Part shown: piece after piece, positions 20,226 through 27,783 of the stretch
How the letters are laid out: each line of letters begins with the position of its first letter
Numbering within the stretch: position 1 is the first letter of the stretch
DNA from: Guyparkeria hydrothermalis
Lineage (GTDB): Bacteria; Pseudomonadota; Gammaproteobacteria; Halothiobacillales; Halothiobacillaceae
Reading direction: 5' to 3'
Length of the DNA stretch: 64,000 nt
NCBI RefSeq assembly: GCF_023555385.1
Contig: NZ_JAJSED010000001.1
Location: 1,116,001-1,180,000, forward strand
Program-made: the position numbers and the translations under genes
The notes under the pieces: model-generated
The model's input: only the letters and a program-made list of their open reading frames with translations
What the model was told of the DNA's origin: nothing
Databases searched by the model: none

Positions 20226-20441
20226 ATGGCGAATAAACAGCAAATCAAGCCCCTCGGCTATCGGCAAAGCACCCTTGCCACAGCCCTTCACTGCACGCGC
20301 CAAACCATCCACAACATGGAAAAGCGCGGCGACCTCCCACCGCGAGTCGAGATCAGCCCCGGACTGAAAATCTGGCCGGCTGACGTTATCGACAAGTGGC
20401 TCGCTGAGCGCGCCTCCCGGACTGCTGCCGAGGAGGTGTGA
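20226..20441 (+). CDS. AlpA-like/excisionase-type helix-turn-helix protein
   Basis: Small DNA-binding protein of 71 residues. LATALHCTRQTIHNMEKRGDLPP is a winged helix-turn-helix of the MerR/AlpA group, followed by the typical wing KIWPADVIDKWL. AlpA-type proteins activate int expression or act as excisionases in P4-like elements and PICIs, so that role is likely here. AGGAG lies at good distance before the ATG within a nested inverted repeat, suggesting control of its own expression. It is the only obvious regulator in the element; there is no CI-type repressor. Confidence 0.8.
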   Translation: MANKQQIKPLGYRQSTLATALHCTRQTIHNMEKRGDLPPRVEISPGLKIWPADVIDKWLAERASRTAAEEV

Positions 20442-20445
20442 GCCC

Positions 20446-20955
20446 ATGAAAAAGCAAACCCCCACCAAACGGCAGGGGCTACAAGGCAGTGACAACCTTG
20501 AGCATAGCATGCCGCCGTTCGACCTCATCACCTCGCTGGTCGAGGGGAAGCCGGCCAAGCCGGCCCCCGGCATGACCCGCGCTGCGGTATGCCGGTGCCC
20601 TGCCCACAACGACAAGCGCCCGAGCCTGTTGGTCAGTGAGCGCGAGGACGGCGACATCCTCATGCACTGCCGCGCCGGCTGCTCATTCTTCGAGGTGCGC
20701 GACGCGCTCGGCATCGACCCGGTCGACCTAATCCCCGAGCACATGCGCTACGCCCGCCAGAAGTCGCCACATAAAGGCCCGCGCTTTTCCGCCTGGCAAG
20801 CCCTGCAGGCGCTCGCCGTCGACGTGATCGTCGTCGCCTTGTGCGCCGCACAGATCCGGCGCGATGGCTGGATCGACGATGACGACATGCGAGCACTGAC
20901 TGACGCAGAGGGACGGATCAAGGCAACGCTCAAGGCGGGAGGCTTTCGAGTATGA
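20446..20955 (+). CDS. Primase-type zinc-finger protein
   Basis: 169 residues. The segment CRCPAHNDKRPSLLV followed by MHCRAGCSFFEVRDALGI is a CHC2-type zinc-binding fold like the N-terminus of DnaG/P4-alpha primases (Cys, His, Cys, Cys ligands). There is no Toprim or other primase catalytic domain after it: residues 110-169 hold a hydrophobic helix (DVIVVALCAAQIRRDG) and a short helical tail. So it is either the DNA-recognition half of a split replication protein or a remnant. Its stop overlaps the helicase start by ATGA, consistent with partners in one replication module. GAGGAGG precedes the ATG. Confidence 0.78.
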   Translation: MKKQTPTKRQGLQGSDNLEHSMPPFDLITSLVEGKPAKPAPGMTRAAVCRCPAHNDKRPSLLVSEREDGDILMHCRAGCSFFEVRDALGIDPVDLIPEHMRYARQKSPHKGPRFSAWQALQALAVDVIVVALCAAQIRRDGWIDDDDMRALTDAEGRIKATLKAGGFRV

Positions 20956-22202
20956 GCAATGCAGAGGAGCAAGCGGCGGCGATTGCGGACCAGGCCGAGA
21001 AAGCGGGGAATACCACTATCACGCGCCGGCCGCCTCGCCTGGTGCCGGTCACTGAGCTGATCGCCAACGCCAAGCCGACCCAATGGCTTGTCCGGCACTA
21101 CCTACCCCAAGAGGCCTTTGGTGTGCTGTTCGGTCCGCCAGCTGTCTACAAGAGCTTTCAGGCGATCGACTGGGCTGCTTGCGTTGCCACCGGCACCCCG
21201 TGGAACGGTCAAAAGGTCCACCGTGCCCCGGTCGTCTACATCAACGGCGAAGGCCCGAACGGCATCAAAAAGCGCCTGGTCGCGTGGCAGCGCCACCACA
21301 AGGTCGAGATTGGCGGCGACCAGATGCTTGTGTCCGACAAAGCTGTCCCGATGATCGAGGGCGGCCACTTGTGGGAGGTGCTAGGCCAAGTCGACCAAAT
21401 GACAGATAAACCTGGATTGTTTGTGATCGACACCCTGTCTCGGGCATTCGGCGGCGGAGACGAAAACGGGAGCGTCGATATGGGTGCATTCGTCGACGCA
21501 TGCGAGCACCTTCGCCACGAGTACTCGGCGACGGTTCTGGTTGTCCACCACTCGAGCAAGGCAGACCCAAAGAGTGGACGTGGGCATACGAGGCTCAAGG
21601 GCGCTATCGACACGGAGTTCTGTATGAGCCGTGAAAAGGATGCCCCGGCGCTCCTGACCTGCACCAAGATGAAGGACGACCGTGAGCCCGACGAGTTGGG
21701 ACTCGAGTTCGAGCAGATCACCCTCCCGGACATTGTCGACGACGAGGGTTTTCCTGCCGTCACCGGCGTTCTATTGCCGACAGAGAAGCCCGCAGCAGCG
21801 CCACGCCCAATGACCCCGACACAGCGTCTCGGTGTCGTGACGTTCGCTGAGGCAATGGACGAGTTCATGACCGTCCGTCTTGAGGCATGGCGGCATGCGT
21901 TCTACGCGAAGCACACCGGCGACAGCCGCGACACCAAGAACAAGGCATTCAATCGCATGAGGGCCGCCCTGGCCGATGGCGGCGCGATCATCCAACCGAG
22001 CGAGTACGTCTATCAACTGACTCCAAACGAGTCCCGATGGGCAGAGGTTGGAGAGATCGCGGCACGCTCCAAGACAGCAGGACATAACGGGACACGTCCC
22101 GGACATGTCCCGCATGACCGGACCGGGACGGACAGGACACACCCCTTTGGGGGTGTCCGTCTGTCCCGTCCGGGGCATGAGTCAGCCGGAGGTGTCCAAT
22201 GA
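20952..22202 (+). CDS. RepA-like replicative helicase/ATPase (AAA_25 type)
   Basis: 416 residues, RecA-fold ATPase. Walker A is FGPPAVYKSFQA near residue 60; PVVYINGEGPNGIKKRL and FVIDTLSRAFGGGDENG (Walker B, near 160) follow, and VLVVHHSSKADP is the sensor segment. This is the plasmid RSF1010 RepA/phage helicase group. A small C-terminal domain (about 290-370) may bind DNA. The last 40 codons are built on repeated GGGACA/TGTCCC units forming a long imperfect hairpin, a candidate replication origin inside the gene. It overlaps its neighbours at both ends by four bases. Confidence 0.85.
   Translation: MSNAEEQAAAIADQAEKAGNTTITRRPPRLVPVTELIANAKPTQWLVRHYLPQEAFGVLFGPPAVYKSFQAIDWAACVATGTPWNGQKVHRAPVVYINGEGPNGIKKRLVAWQRHHKVEIGGDQMLVSDKAVPMIEGGHLWEVLGQVDQMTDKPGLFVIDTLSRAFGGGDENGSVDMGAFVDACEHLRHEYSATVLVVHHSSKADPKSGRGHTRLKGAIDTEFCMSREKDAPALLTCTKMKDDREPDELGLEFEQITLPDIVDDEGFPAVTGVLLPTEKPAAAPRPMTPTQRLGVVTFAEAMDEFMTVRLEAWRHAFYAKHTGDSRDTKNKAFNRMRAALADGGAIIQPSEYVYQLTPNESRWAEVGEIAARSKTAGHNGTRPGHVPHDRTGTDRTHPFGGVRLSRPGHESAGGVQ
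22089..22179. other. Inverted-repeat cluster in the helicase 3' end (candidate replication origin)
   Basis: GGGAC-AC-GTCCC (22089-22100), the perfect palindrome GGACATGTCC (22101-22110), and a large imperfect hairpin 22113-22179 whose ends are CATGACCGGAC and GTCCGGGGCATG around a central CACCCC-TTT-GGGGGTG. The motif GGGACA or its complement recurs many times. Phage and satellite origins often lie in or near the replication gene, so an iteron-type origin is plausible. Confidence 0.5.
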
Positions 22203-22405
22203 GTCGCATGGCAGAAGCCGACCGGGCCGGCACGAAGGCCGAAACGGAGGCACCGCGTGAGCTGATACCAGAGGAAAAGGCACTCATCGCCAGGTACTGC
22301 CGTCGACGGTACGGCAGCACCGACCAGGAGATAGCCGACACGATCCAGGACTGTGAAGGCTGCCCGCCTTTCCGCGAGTACCTGGTGACACTCGCCAGCC
22401 AGTGA
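22199..22405 (+). CDS. Unknown small protein, 68 aa
   Basis: Not recognised. Acidic/charged N-terminal part (ADRAGTKAETEAPRELIPEEK) and a compact C-terminal part with two Cys (DCEGCPPF). It overlaps the helicase stop and the following HNH frame by four bases each, which supports it as a translated gene. No membrane segment. Confidence 0.6.
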   Translation: MSRMAEADRAGTKAETEAPRELIPEEKALIARYCRRRYGSTDQEIADTIQDCEGCPPFREYLVTLASQ

Positions 22406-22419
22406 CAGGAGACAGACAG

Positions 22420-22743
22420 ATGCCACGCGCACCCAAGCAACACAGCCCGGCCAAGGTATCGGCCAAGCGTCACGGACTCCGCAGCGACCGACAGCGGCAA
22501 CTGGATCGCGGGATGAGGACCAACAGCAGAAGGTGGCGGAAGATCCGTGCGGCCTTCCTGCGGGAGCACCCGCTCTGCCAGGAGTGCGAGAAGTCAGGCC
22601 TAGTCACGCCGGCCAAGGTGGTCGACCACGTCGACGGGAACTCGCACAACAACAGCCCCGACAACTTCGCGGCACTGTGCGCCTCATGCCACTCGCGCAA
22701 GACAGCTCGGCAGGACGGTGGATTCGGCAACGCCAAGGCATAG
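22420..22743 (+). CDS. HNH endonuclease
   Basis: 107 residues. The HNH fold is complete: CQEC and CASC zinc knuckles surround VVDHVDGNSHNNSPDNFAALC, with the catalytic His and Asn. I choose the ATG with AGGAGA seven bases upstream over the GTG at 22402. In cos-type phages of HK97 kind an HNH protein encoded next to the small terminase is needed with the terminase for cos cleavage. The present gene lies just before terS, so a packaging role is more likely than homing. The basic N-terminus (KVSAKRHGLRSDRQRQLD) fits DNA binding. Confidence 0.9.
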   Translation: MPRAPKQHSPAKVSAKRHGLRSDRQRQLDRGMRTNSRRWRKIRAAFLREHPLCQECEKSGLVTPAKVVDHVDGNSHNNSPDNFAALCASCHSRKTARQDGGFGNAKA

Positions 22744-22835
22744 GGGCGCCGTCGTTCTTCAGACCGCACCTAGCGCGATCCGGGCCACACACCGTTTTTT
22801 CCCAACAGAGAAATTTGAATTCGGAGCACCAAACC

Positions 22836-23219
22836 ATGGGACGACACAAGAAGCCGACCAAGCTGCTCAAGCTACAGGGCAGGCTCGACCCAAAACGAGC
22901 GAAAGAGCGCGCTCAAGAGCCTGTGCCGGCCGAGGATCTTGGCGCAGCACCAGACCACCTCACGAACAGCCAGAAAGAAGCGTGGGATGAAATCTCAGGC
23001 AACGCTGCCCCCGGCGTCCTGACCAACTCAGACCGCATTGCAGTGGAGATTGCCTCCTGCCTGCTCGACGAGCTACGCCGATCGCCTGCGGAGATGAACG
23101 CAAGCCGGATCGCTCGCCTCGACTCCCTGCTAGGCCGCTTCGGCATGACACCGGCAGATCGGTCGCGGATCAAGCCGAAAGAGGAACAGGCCACCGATGA
23201 CCCGTGGGAGCAGCTTTGA
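22836..23219 (+). CDS. terS: Phage terminase small subunit (P27 family)
   Basis: 127 residues. The start MGRHKKPTKLLKLQGRLDPKR is characteristic of P27-type small terminases (usual form: KPTxLKxLxGNPGKR). The helical central part and the C-terminal PADRSRIKPKEE fit as well. It recognises the packaging site and loads the large subunit. No large subunit gene follows: the next gene is the capsid. So the protein would have to work with a terminase large subunit supplied from elsewhere, as in satellites that redirect helper packaging. The perfect promoter for the capsid transcript overlaps its 3' end. Confidence 0.88.
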   Translation: MGRHKKPTKLLKLQGRLDPKRAKERAQEPVPAEDLGAAPDHLTNSQKEAWDEISGNAAPGVLTNSDRIAVEIASCLLDELRRSPAEMNASRIARLDSLLGRFGMTPADRSRIKPKEEQATDDPWEQL

Positions 23220-23243
23220 CATGACGCGAATGGTGTATATAAT
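23216..23243 (+). promoter_or_regulatory. Consensus sigma-70 promoter for the capsid gene
   Basis: TTGACA (23216-23221), 16-bp spacer, TATAAT (23238-23243). Both hexamers are perfect, which is very unusual in this GC-rich window. A start near 23250 gives a leader of about 160 nt before the capsid ATG. Confidence 0.8.
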
Positions 23244-23311
23244 TACAGTATGCCTCGAGCGGAGCCCCACGGGCCTGCTCCAGCGCATTGCAAGTGGTCG
23301 GTCTCCACGAG

Positions 23312-23369
23312 ACGGGCACACCTTCGCAAGCTGACGTGAATACGCGGCTGGCCGGGGTGTGCCCGTTTT
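23312..23369 (+). terminator. Long-stem hairpin in the capsid leader (attenuator or small RNA end)
   Basis: ACGGGCACACC (23312-23322) and GGTGTGCCCGT (23356-23366) pair perfectly over 11 bp around a 33-nt loop and are followed by TTT. A transcript from the promoter upstream would form it about 65-120 nt after its start. GGTCTC (23300) and GAGACC (23392) can enclose it. Confidence 0.5.
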
Positions 23370-23411
23370 GCATTCGGCACCCGGCAGCCGAGAGACCAAG
23401 AGGAAACCGCT

Positions 23412-24785
23412 ATGTCTTTCGAGACCCCCCTAGCACGAGCCCGCCACATGGACCCGGCTCGCAAGATGAACGCAGTCACCGAGCTGTCCAAGCTTGGCGA
23501 CCAGTCCCTTTCCAACCTGCTGAACGACACCAGCGACCCGGCTACTACCGACCGGAAAGAACTGATCCAGAAAAAGGCTGAGCTTCGCCGTGGTCTAAAC
23601 GCCCTTAGAGATGAGGCGAGCAAGTCACTGGACAAGAAGGACTTCGAGCGTTCCGACTCGATCACCGATGCCATGCATGCCGTTGGCGACTACATCGCTG
23701 CCCTCGACTACGAGATCGACATGCAATCTGAGGTTGCAGCCGTTAATGACGATGGCAGCGACTGGGGCACGGCAACCAGCAATGTCCGCCCCATGGATCA
23801 CTCCGAGAAGTTCGCGAGCATCCAAGTAGGCAACCATTCCGCCACGCACGCGGGCAAGTTCGGCTTCGGTGAATTCGTTCGCGGCATGGTCGGGCAGTCC
23901 AGTTCGATGGACGTGCGCAACGCCCTGAGTGAAGGCACAGACAGCGCAGGCGGCGTGACCGTGCCGCAGCACGTCATGAGCCGGCTTATCGACCGCATGC
24001 GATCCAAGCTGGTGACTAGCAGGGCCGGCGCGCTTTCCATTCCGCTCGAAACCGAGAAAACCACCATTGCCCGGCTGGCAAGCGATCCGACCGCTTCCTG
24101 GCGTCTCGAGAATGCGGCGGTCGCCGAGAGCGACCCGAGCTTTGAGGCGGTCCAGTTCCAAGCGCGATCCCTCGCCTGCCTGGTCAAGGTGCCTCAGGAG
24201 CTGCTGCAAGATTCGGTGAACCTCGAGGACGCGCTCCTTAACGCTTTCGCCGGCAGCATGGCGGTAGAACTCGACCGAGTCGCCCTGTTCGGTAGCGGTA
24301 GCGCACCGGAGCCGCTTGGCCTGGTGAACAACCCGAACATCGGCCAGGTAAGCATGGGCACGGATGGTGCCGCCATCACGGATTACTCCCCCATGCTCGA
24401 CGCGCTGCACGACCTGAAAGCGGCCAACGCAAACGAGCCGAGCGCCATGGTCATGGCACCGCGCACCTGGCGACAGGTAGCCGGCCTGACCGACTCGACC
24501 GGCCAACCGCTCAACCCGCCGCCGGCAGTGTCTGAAGTGCCCATGCTCACGTCGACCTCAGTGCCGATCGACGACACCCAGGGCACTTCGACCGATGCCT
24601 CGCCGTTGATCGTCGGCGACTTCAGCCAGCTACTGATCGGCATTCGTACCCAGCTGCGAATCCGAGTCTTGCAGGAAGCGTTCGCGAACAACCTGCAATA
24701 CGGGTTCCTCGCGGATCTTCGAGCCGACGTGGCGGTCGCTCAGCCTGGCGCGTTCTCGGTCATCGAGGGCATCACTCCGGCCTAA
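23412..24785 (+). CDS. Major capsid protein, HK97 fold
   Basis: 457 residues. From about residue 170 (GTDSAGGVTVPQHVMSRLIDRMRSKLV, in part) the protein matches phage major capsid proteins of the HK97 gp5 family; FEAVQFQARSLACLVKVPQELLQDS, ALFGSGSAPEPLGLVNNPNI and the closing QYGFLADLRADVAVAQPGAFSVI are familiar parts of that fold. Residues 1-130 are charged and helical, like the delta/scaffolding domain that is removed by the head protease, yet no protease gene is present in the element. It is transcribed from a consensus promoter with a structured leader and has AGAGGAAA before the ATG. Confidence 0.93.
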   Translation: MSFETPLARARHMDPARKMNAVTELSKLGDQSLSNLLNDTSDPATTDRKELIQKKAELRRGLNALRDEASKSLDKKDFERSDSITDAMHAVGDYIAALDYEIDMQSEVAAVNDDGSDWGTATSNVRPMDHSEKFASIQVGNHSATHAGKFGFGEFVRGMVGQSSSMDVRNALSEGTDSAGGVTVPQHVMSRLIDRMRSKLVTSRAGALSIPLETEKTTIARLASDPTASWRLENAAVAESDPSFEAVQFQARSLACLVKVPQELLQDSVNLEDALLNAFAGSMAVELDRVALFGSGSAPEPLGLVNNPNIGQVSMGTDGAAITDYSPMLDALHDLKAANANEPSAMVMAPRTWRQVAGLTDSTGQPLNPPPAVSEVPMLTSTSVPIDDTQGTSTDASPLIVGDFSQLLIGIRTQLRIRVLQEAFANNLQYGFLADLRADVAVAQPGAFSVIEGITPA

Positions 24786-24993
24786 TCGGCCTAGGCAAGG
24801 GCCTGGCACTCCCTGAGGCGGTTTCACCACCTCTAAACGTGCCGGGATTGGTCGGCGAGTGCCCGCAGAAATGCAAAAACCCCGACAGCTGGCGGCACAA
24901 CCTCCGGGCGTGTGAGCGCACCCCACGTGCGCGGCCAGCACCCATTCAAGGCTTGGGCTCAGATCCAAGCCTACCCAACATCGAGGCACTGAC
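24786..24993 (+). other. Non-coding gap between capsid and tape-measure genes
   Basis: 208 bases without a supported gene, where portal, connector and tail genes would be expected in a phage. It contains a perfect hairpin GGCTTGG-(8)-CCAAGCC at 24950-24971 close to the next start. No strong promoter or terminator is recognised. Confidence 0.45.
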
Positions 24994-27153
24994 ATGGCAA
25001 CACTCGCAAGCCTGACGGTGGACATTGCCACCAATACGGCCAAGTTTTCCCGAGGTATCGAGAAGGTCGATCGACGCCTCAAACGATTCGACCGCGGCAT
25101 CGCCAAGGCACGACGCGCCGCACAGGGCCTGTTCGCGATTGCCGGCTCGGTCGGCGCGGCCAGCCTGGTCACGCGCTCCCTCGAGGCCGCAGACGCCGCC
25201 CACGACTACGCCAAGGCACTCGGCACGACCACCGAAGCCCTCACGTCCATGCAGTACGCGGCGGACAAGGTACAGGTGCCAGCCGAGAAGCTGCGGGACA
25301 TCCTGAAGGACACCAGCGAGAAGATCGGGGACGCCTACGCCACAGGGGGCGGCGAGGCCGTGGACGCACTAGACGCCCTCGGGCTGTCTGCCGAGCAGCT
25401 GGTCAAACTGTCACCCGACAAGCAATTGCTCGCCATCGCCGACCAACTGGATAACGTCGGCACCCAGGCCGAGAAGATCCAGATCATGGAATCGCTGGGC
25501 AACGATGCGTCCCTACTGCTGCCCCTGCTCGACGACAACGCCAGGGCCATGCGCAGATTCATGCAAGAGGCTGTCGACACCGGTCGGGCGCTCGACGACG
25601 ATCTAGCGGACAAGGCATCCAAGGCCAATGAGCAGCTGAAGAACATTCGCAGCCAGATAAGCGCGGATTTCACCAATCGTGTGGCAGAGAACGCCGAACA
25701 GATCACCCGACTGGCCGAGGCGCTTGGCGACGTAGCCGAGGGCGCAATGTGGGCCGCCGACAAGTTCGCGAGCTTTTCCGAATCCCTCGGCGAGGGTGCG
25801 GCAAAGATCGTCCATGGATCGGCCGACGCCACCGAGCGGCTACGCGAGCAGATCAAGCGCCTGCATGACGTACAGAATGACCCAACGCCCATCAGCAAGA
25901 TGCTGCTGTCTGACGCAGACGCGGCGCTTATCAAGCGCGCCGGCGGTGTGCAGGAAGCGATCGACATGCAGACAAAGGCGCTCGACTCACTACGCGAAGC
26001 GGAAAGGCGGATTGCGCAGCAGCGTAAGGCGATGCAGGGACTGCCGTCGTCCCCGCTCGCCGCGATTGCCTCTGGCAGTGCCGACACGATGAGCCGCACC
26101 AAGGAACAGGCCAAGCAGATTGCACGACTAATCGACCGTTACAAGGAGATGGGTGCAACCGCTGGCATGAGTGCAGTCGAGATTGCCCGTTACAGGTTGG
26201 AGCAAGCCGGAGCGACCGAATCCGAGATCAAGGGTGCACTCGCGTCCGTTCGCCACGCGGAGGCTATCGAGGCCCACCAGAAGGCTGTCGAGAAGCAACG
26301 CGAAAAAATGGAACGTGCCGCCGAGGATGCGCGGATCTATGGCGAAGCGCTGGATGACGCAGCAAAGGCCGTTCTCGACGGCCTCGACCCGATGCGCGTT
26401 CTCAAGCGCGAGCTAGAGGAACTCGACGAGCTGTTCGTCAGGGGACGACTCAGCATCAATCAATGGGCAGAGGCCACTCGCAAGAAGAGCAATGAAGCCC
26501 TGATGAATGGCTTTGCCGAGGATCTCCGCAAGCTGGAGGCAGCGTCAGAGGATTCGGCCGATTCGATGTCCGTGTTCTGGGAACAGGCCGCTCGCAACAT
26601 GCAGGACAGCATGTCGACGTTCTTCTTCGACGTCATGCAGGGCGACTTCGACAACATGGCAGATGGCTTCAAGCGGACCATCGACAAGATGGTTTCCGAC
26701 TTGATGGCGTCGCAGCTTCTCGACTACCTGGGCAAGGGTAACGCCAGTTCTGGCGGCTCGTGGCTTGAGGGTCTCGTCGGCAATCTTGCGGGGGGAATTT
26801 TCGGCAGCGGCGGCGGGACTAGCTGGGCGTCGTCCGGGGCGCAGGTGGTGACCGGCGAGATAAACACAGGCAATGGCTTCGCCAACTTCTCTTCCATCTT
26901 CGGCGGCGGTCGCGCCATCGGTGGCCCGGTCAGCGCCGGCACGCCTTACATGGTCGGCGAGCATGGTCCGGAGCTGTTCGTCCCTGACTCGAGCGGCACG
27001 GTTCGCTCGGCGCAGAACAGCGGTCAGGGTATGAACGTGGTCAATCACTTCAGCATCACGACACCGGACGCCAGGGGCATGCGAGCGGCCGAGGAACGGA
27101 TCGCGGCCAGGGTCGGCGATTCGATCATGCGGGCGCAACGGCGAAACCGATGA
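24994..27153 (+). CDS. Phage tail tape-measure-like protein
   Basis: 719 residues. The N-terminus LTVDIATNTAKFSRGIEKVDRRLKRFDRGIAKAR (in part) is the coiled-coil start of tape-measure proteins, followed by hydrophobic LFAIAGSVGAASLVTRS. Long helical, Ala/Lys/Glu-rich stretches run through residues 150-520. The C-terminus has the family hallmark GGPVSAGTPYMVGEHGPELFVPDSSG near 645. In siphophages it sets tail length and is ejected with DNA. No tail tube, chaperone or baseplate genes accompany it, so its presence in a tail-less element is odd; it may alter a helper's tail or be a leftover. Spacing to the capsid gene suggests one transcript. Confidence 0.85.
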   Translation: MATLASLTVDIATNTAKFSRGIEKVDRRLKRFDRGIAKARRAAQGLFAIAGSVGAASLVTRSLEAADAAHDYAKALGTTTEALTSMQYAADKVQVPAEKLRDILKDTSEKIGDAYATGGGEAVDALDALGLSAEQLVKLSPDKQLLAIADQLDNVGTQAEKIQIMESLGNDASLLLPLLDDNARAMRRFMQEAVDTGRALDDDLADKASKANEQLKNIRSQISADFTNRVAENAEQITRLAEALGDVAEGAMWAADKFASFSESLGEGAAKIVHGSADATERLREQIKRLHDVQNDPTPISKMLLSDADAALIKRAGGVQEAIDMQTKALDSLREAERRIAQQRKAMQGLPSSPLAAIASGSADTMSRTKEQAKQIARLIDRYKEMGATAGMSAVEIARYRLEQAGATESEIKGALASVRHAEAIEAHQKAVEKQREKMERAAEDARIYGEALDDAAKAVLDGLDPMRVLKRELEELDELFVRGRLSINQWAEATRKKSNEALMNGFAEDLRKLEAASEDSADSMSVFWEQAARNMQDSMSTFFFDVMQGDFDNMADGFKRTIDKMVSDLMASQLLDYLGKGNASSGGSWLEGLVGNLAGGIFGSGGGTSWASSGAQVVTGEINTGNGFANFSSIFGGGRAIGGPVSAGTPYMVGEHGPELFVPDSSGTVRSAQNSGQGMNVVNHFSITTPDARGMRAAEERIAARVGDSIMRAQRRNR

Positions 27154-27274
27154 CGCAGATCTGCTTCATCCCCCATTGGGGGGAGAGCGGGGTGCGAGTT
27201 GAAATCCAGCCCTTTACTGCTGATACTGGCCTTACTTAAACCTATGGCGGGACGTGCCCGATACAGCACGCGAC

Positions 27275-27304
27275 CGCCCGCCCCTTGTGCGGGCGTTGTT
27301 GTTT
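27275..27304 (+). terminator. Terminator after the tape-measure gene
   Basis: CGCCCGC, 7-nt loop, GCGGGCG, then TTGTTGTTT. Seven-bp GC stem with a T-rich tail. Confidence 0.75.
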
Positions 27305-27308
27305 CTAG

Positions 27309-27388
27309 GGCCGGGACGATAGTCGGAAATAAAACACCCTTCGGGGAAATACCGGCACGGTTCCATAGGACCGAGTTGAGTCCCGGCC
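27309..27388 (+). other. Structured non-coding stretch before the last element gene
   Basis: GGCCGGGAC (27309-27317) is the exact complement of GTCCCGGCC (27380-27388), enclosing about 60 bases that themselves contain short inverted repeats. Part of a 279-base gap between the tape-measure gene and the 72-codon gene. AACCTATGG occurs on both sides of it (27238 and 27414). Confidence 0.4.
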
Positions 27389-27432
27389 ACCCGCCACGGC
27401 GGGATCCTCACTGAACCTATGGAGATCGAATC

Positions 27433-27651
27433 ATGAGCAGCTACATGGACCACGGCCACAACCTCGAGCAACGCCTGCACGAGGTGCGAAGCCTGCTGAC
27501 CACCATCAATGACGAGGCCATCCTCGAGACCAGCCGCACCGATGCCCTGATGTCATCCCTGAGCGGGATCGAGCAGCTGGCAGAGAAGGCAGCCGAAGAG
27601 TATTACGCGATGCTCGACAAGGTGCGCGAGATGGAGAAGTCGAGCCAGTAG
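27433..27651 (+). CDS. Unknown small helical protein, 72 aa
   Basis: Acidic, entirely helical by composition (RLHEVRSLLTTINDEAILETS, and the tail EKAAEEYYAMLDKVREMEKS), possibly coiled coil. No signal peptide or membrane segment. GGAGAT precedes the ATG and an intrinsic terminator follows, so it is a real separate gene at the right end of the element. No family recognised. Confidence 0.65.
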   Translation: MSSYMDHGHNLEQRLHEVRSLLTTINDEAILETSRTDALMSSLSGIEQLAEKAAEEYYAMLDKVREMEKSSQ

Positions 27652-27671
27652 CCGCAGCAAACGCGGACCAG

Positions 27672-27697
27672 GCCCGGCCATTGCGCCGGGCTTTTTT
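27672..27697 (+). terminator. Terminator at the right end of the element
   Basis: GCCCGGC, 6-nt loop, GCCGGGC followed by six T. Confidence 0.93.
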
Positions 27698-27707
27698 GTG
27701 CCACGAC

Positions 27708-27729
27708 AAGGTATGTACGAAGGTAGGTA
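27708..27729. promoter_or_regulatory. Tandem direct repeats near attR (candidate integrase arm sites)
   Basis: AAGGTATGTA (27708) is identical to the copy beside attL; AAGGTAGGTA (27720) is a variant 12 bp further. Paired arrangement at both ends fits arm-type binding sites. Confidence 0.5.
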
Positions 27730-27745
27730 GCCAATTTCGGGCATG

Positions 27746-27772
27746 AAAAAAGCCGTTGCAAAACAACGGCTT
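27746..27772 (-). terminator. Terminator of the tRNA-Ser pair, supplied by the element
   Basis: AAGCCGTTG, CAAAA, CAACGGCTT: a perfect 9-bp stem with an A-run on the left, so it acts on the minus strand. It is inside the element, 12 bases beyond the tRNA 3' end. Confidence 0.88.
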
Positions 27773-27783
27773 AAATCAGAAAT

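Noticed and set aside
22533-22835. N-terminal extension of the small terminase frame upstream to 22533
   Set aside because: It overlaps the HNH gene out of frame, and the P27 family starts at the MGRHKKPTK ATG with its own ribosome site.
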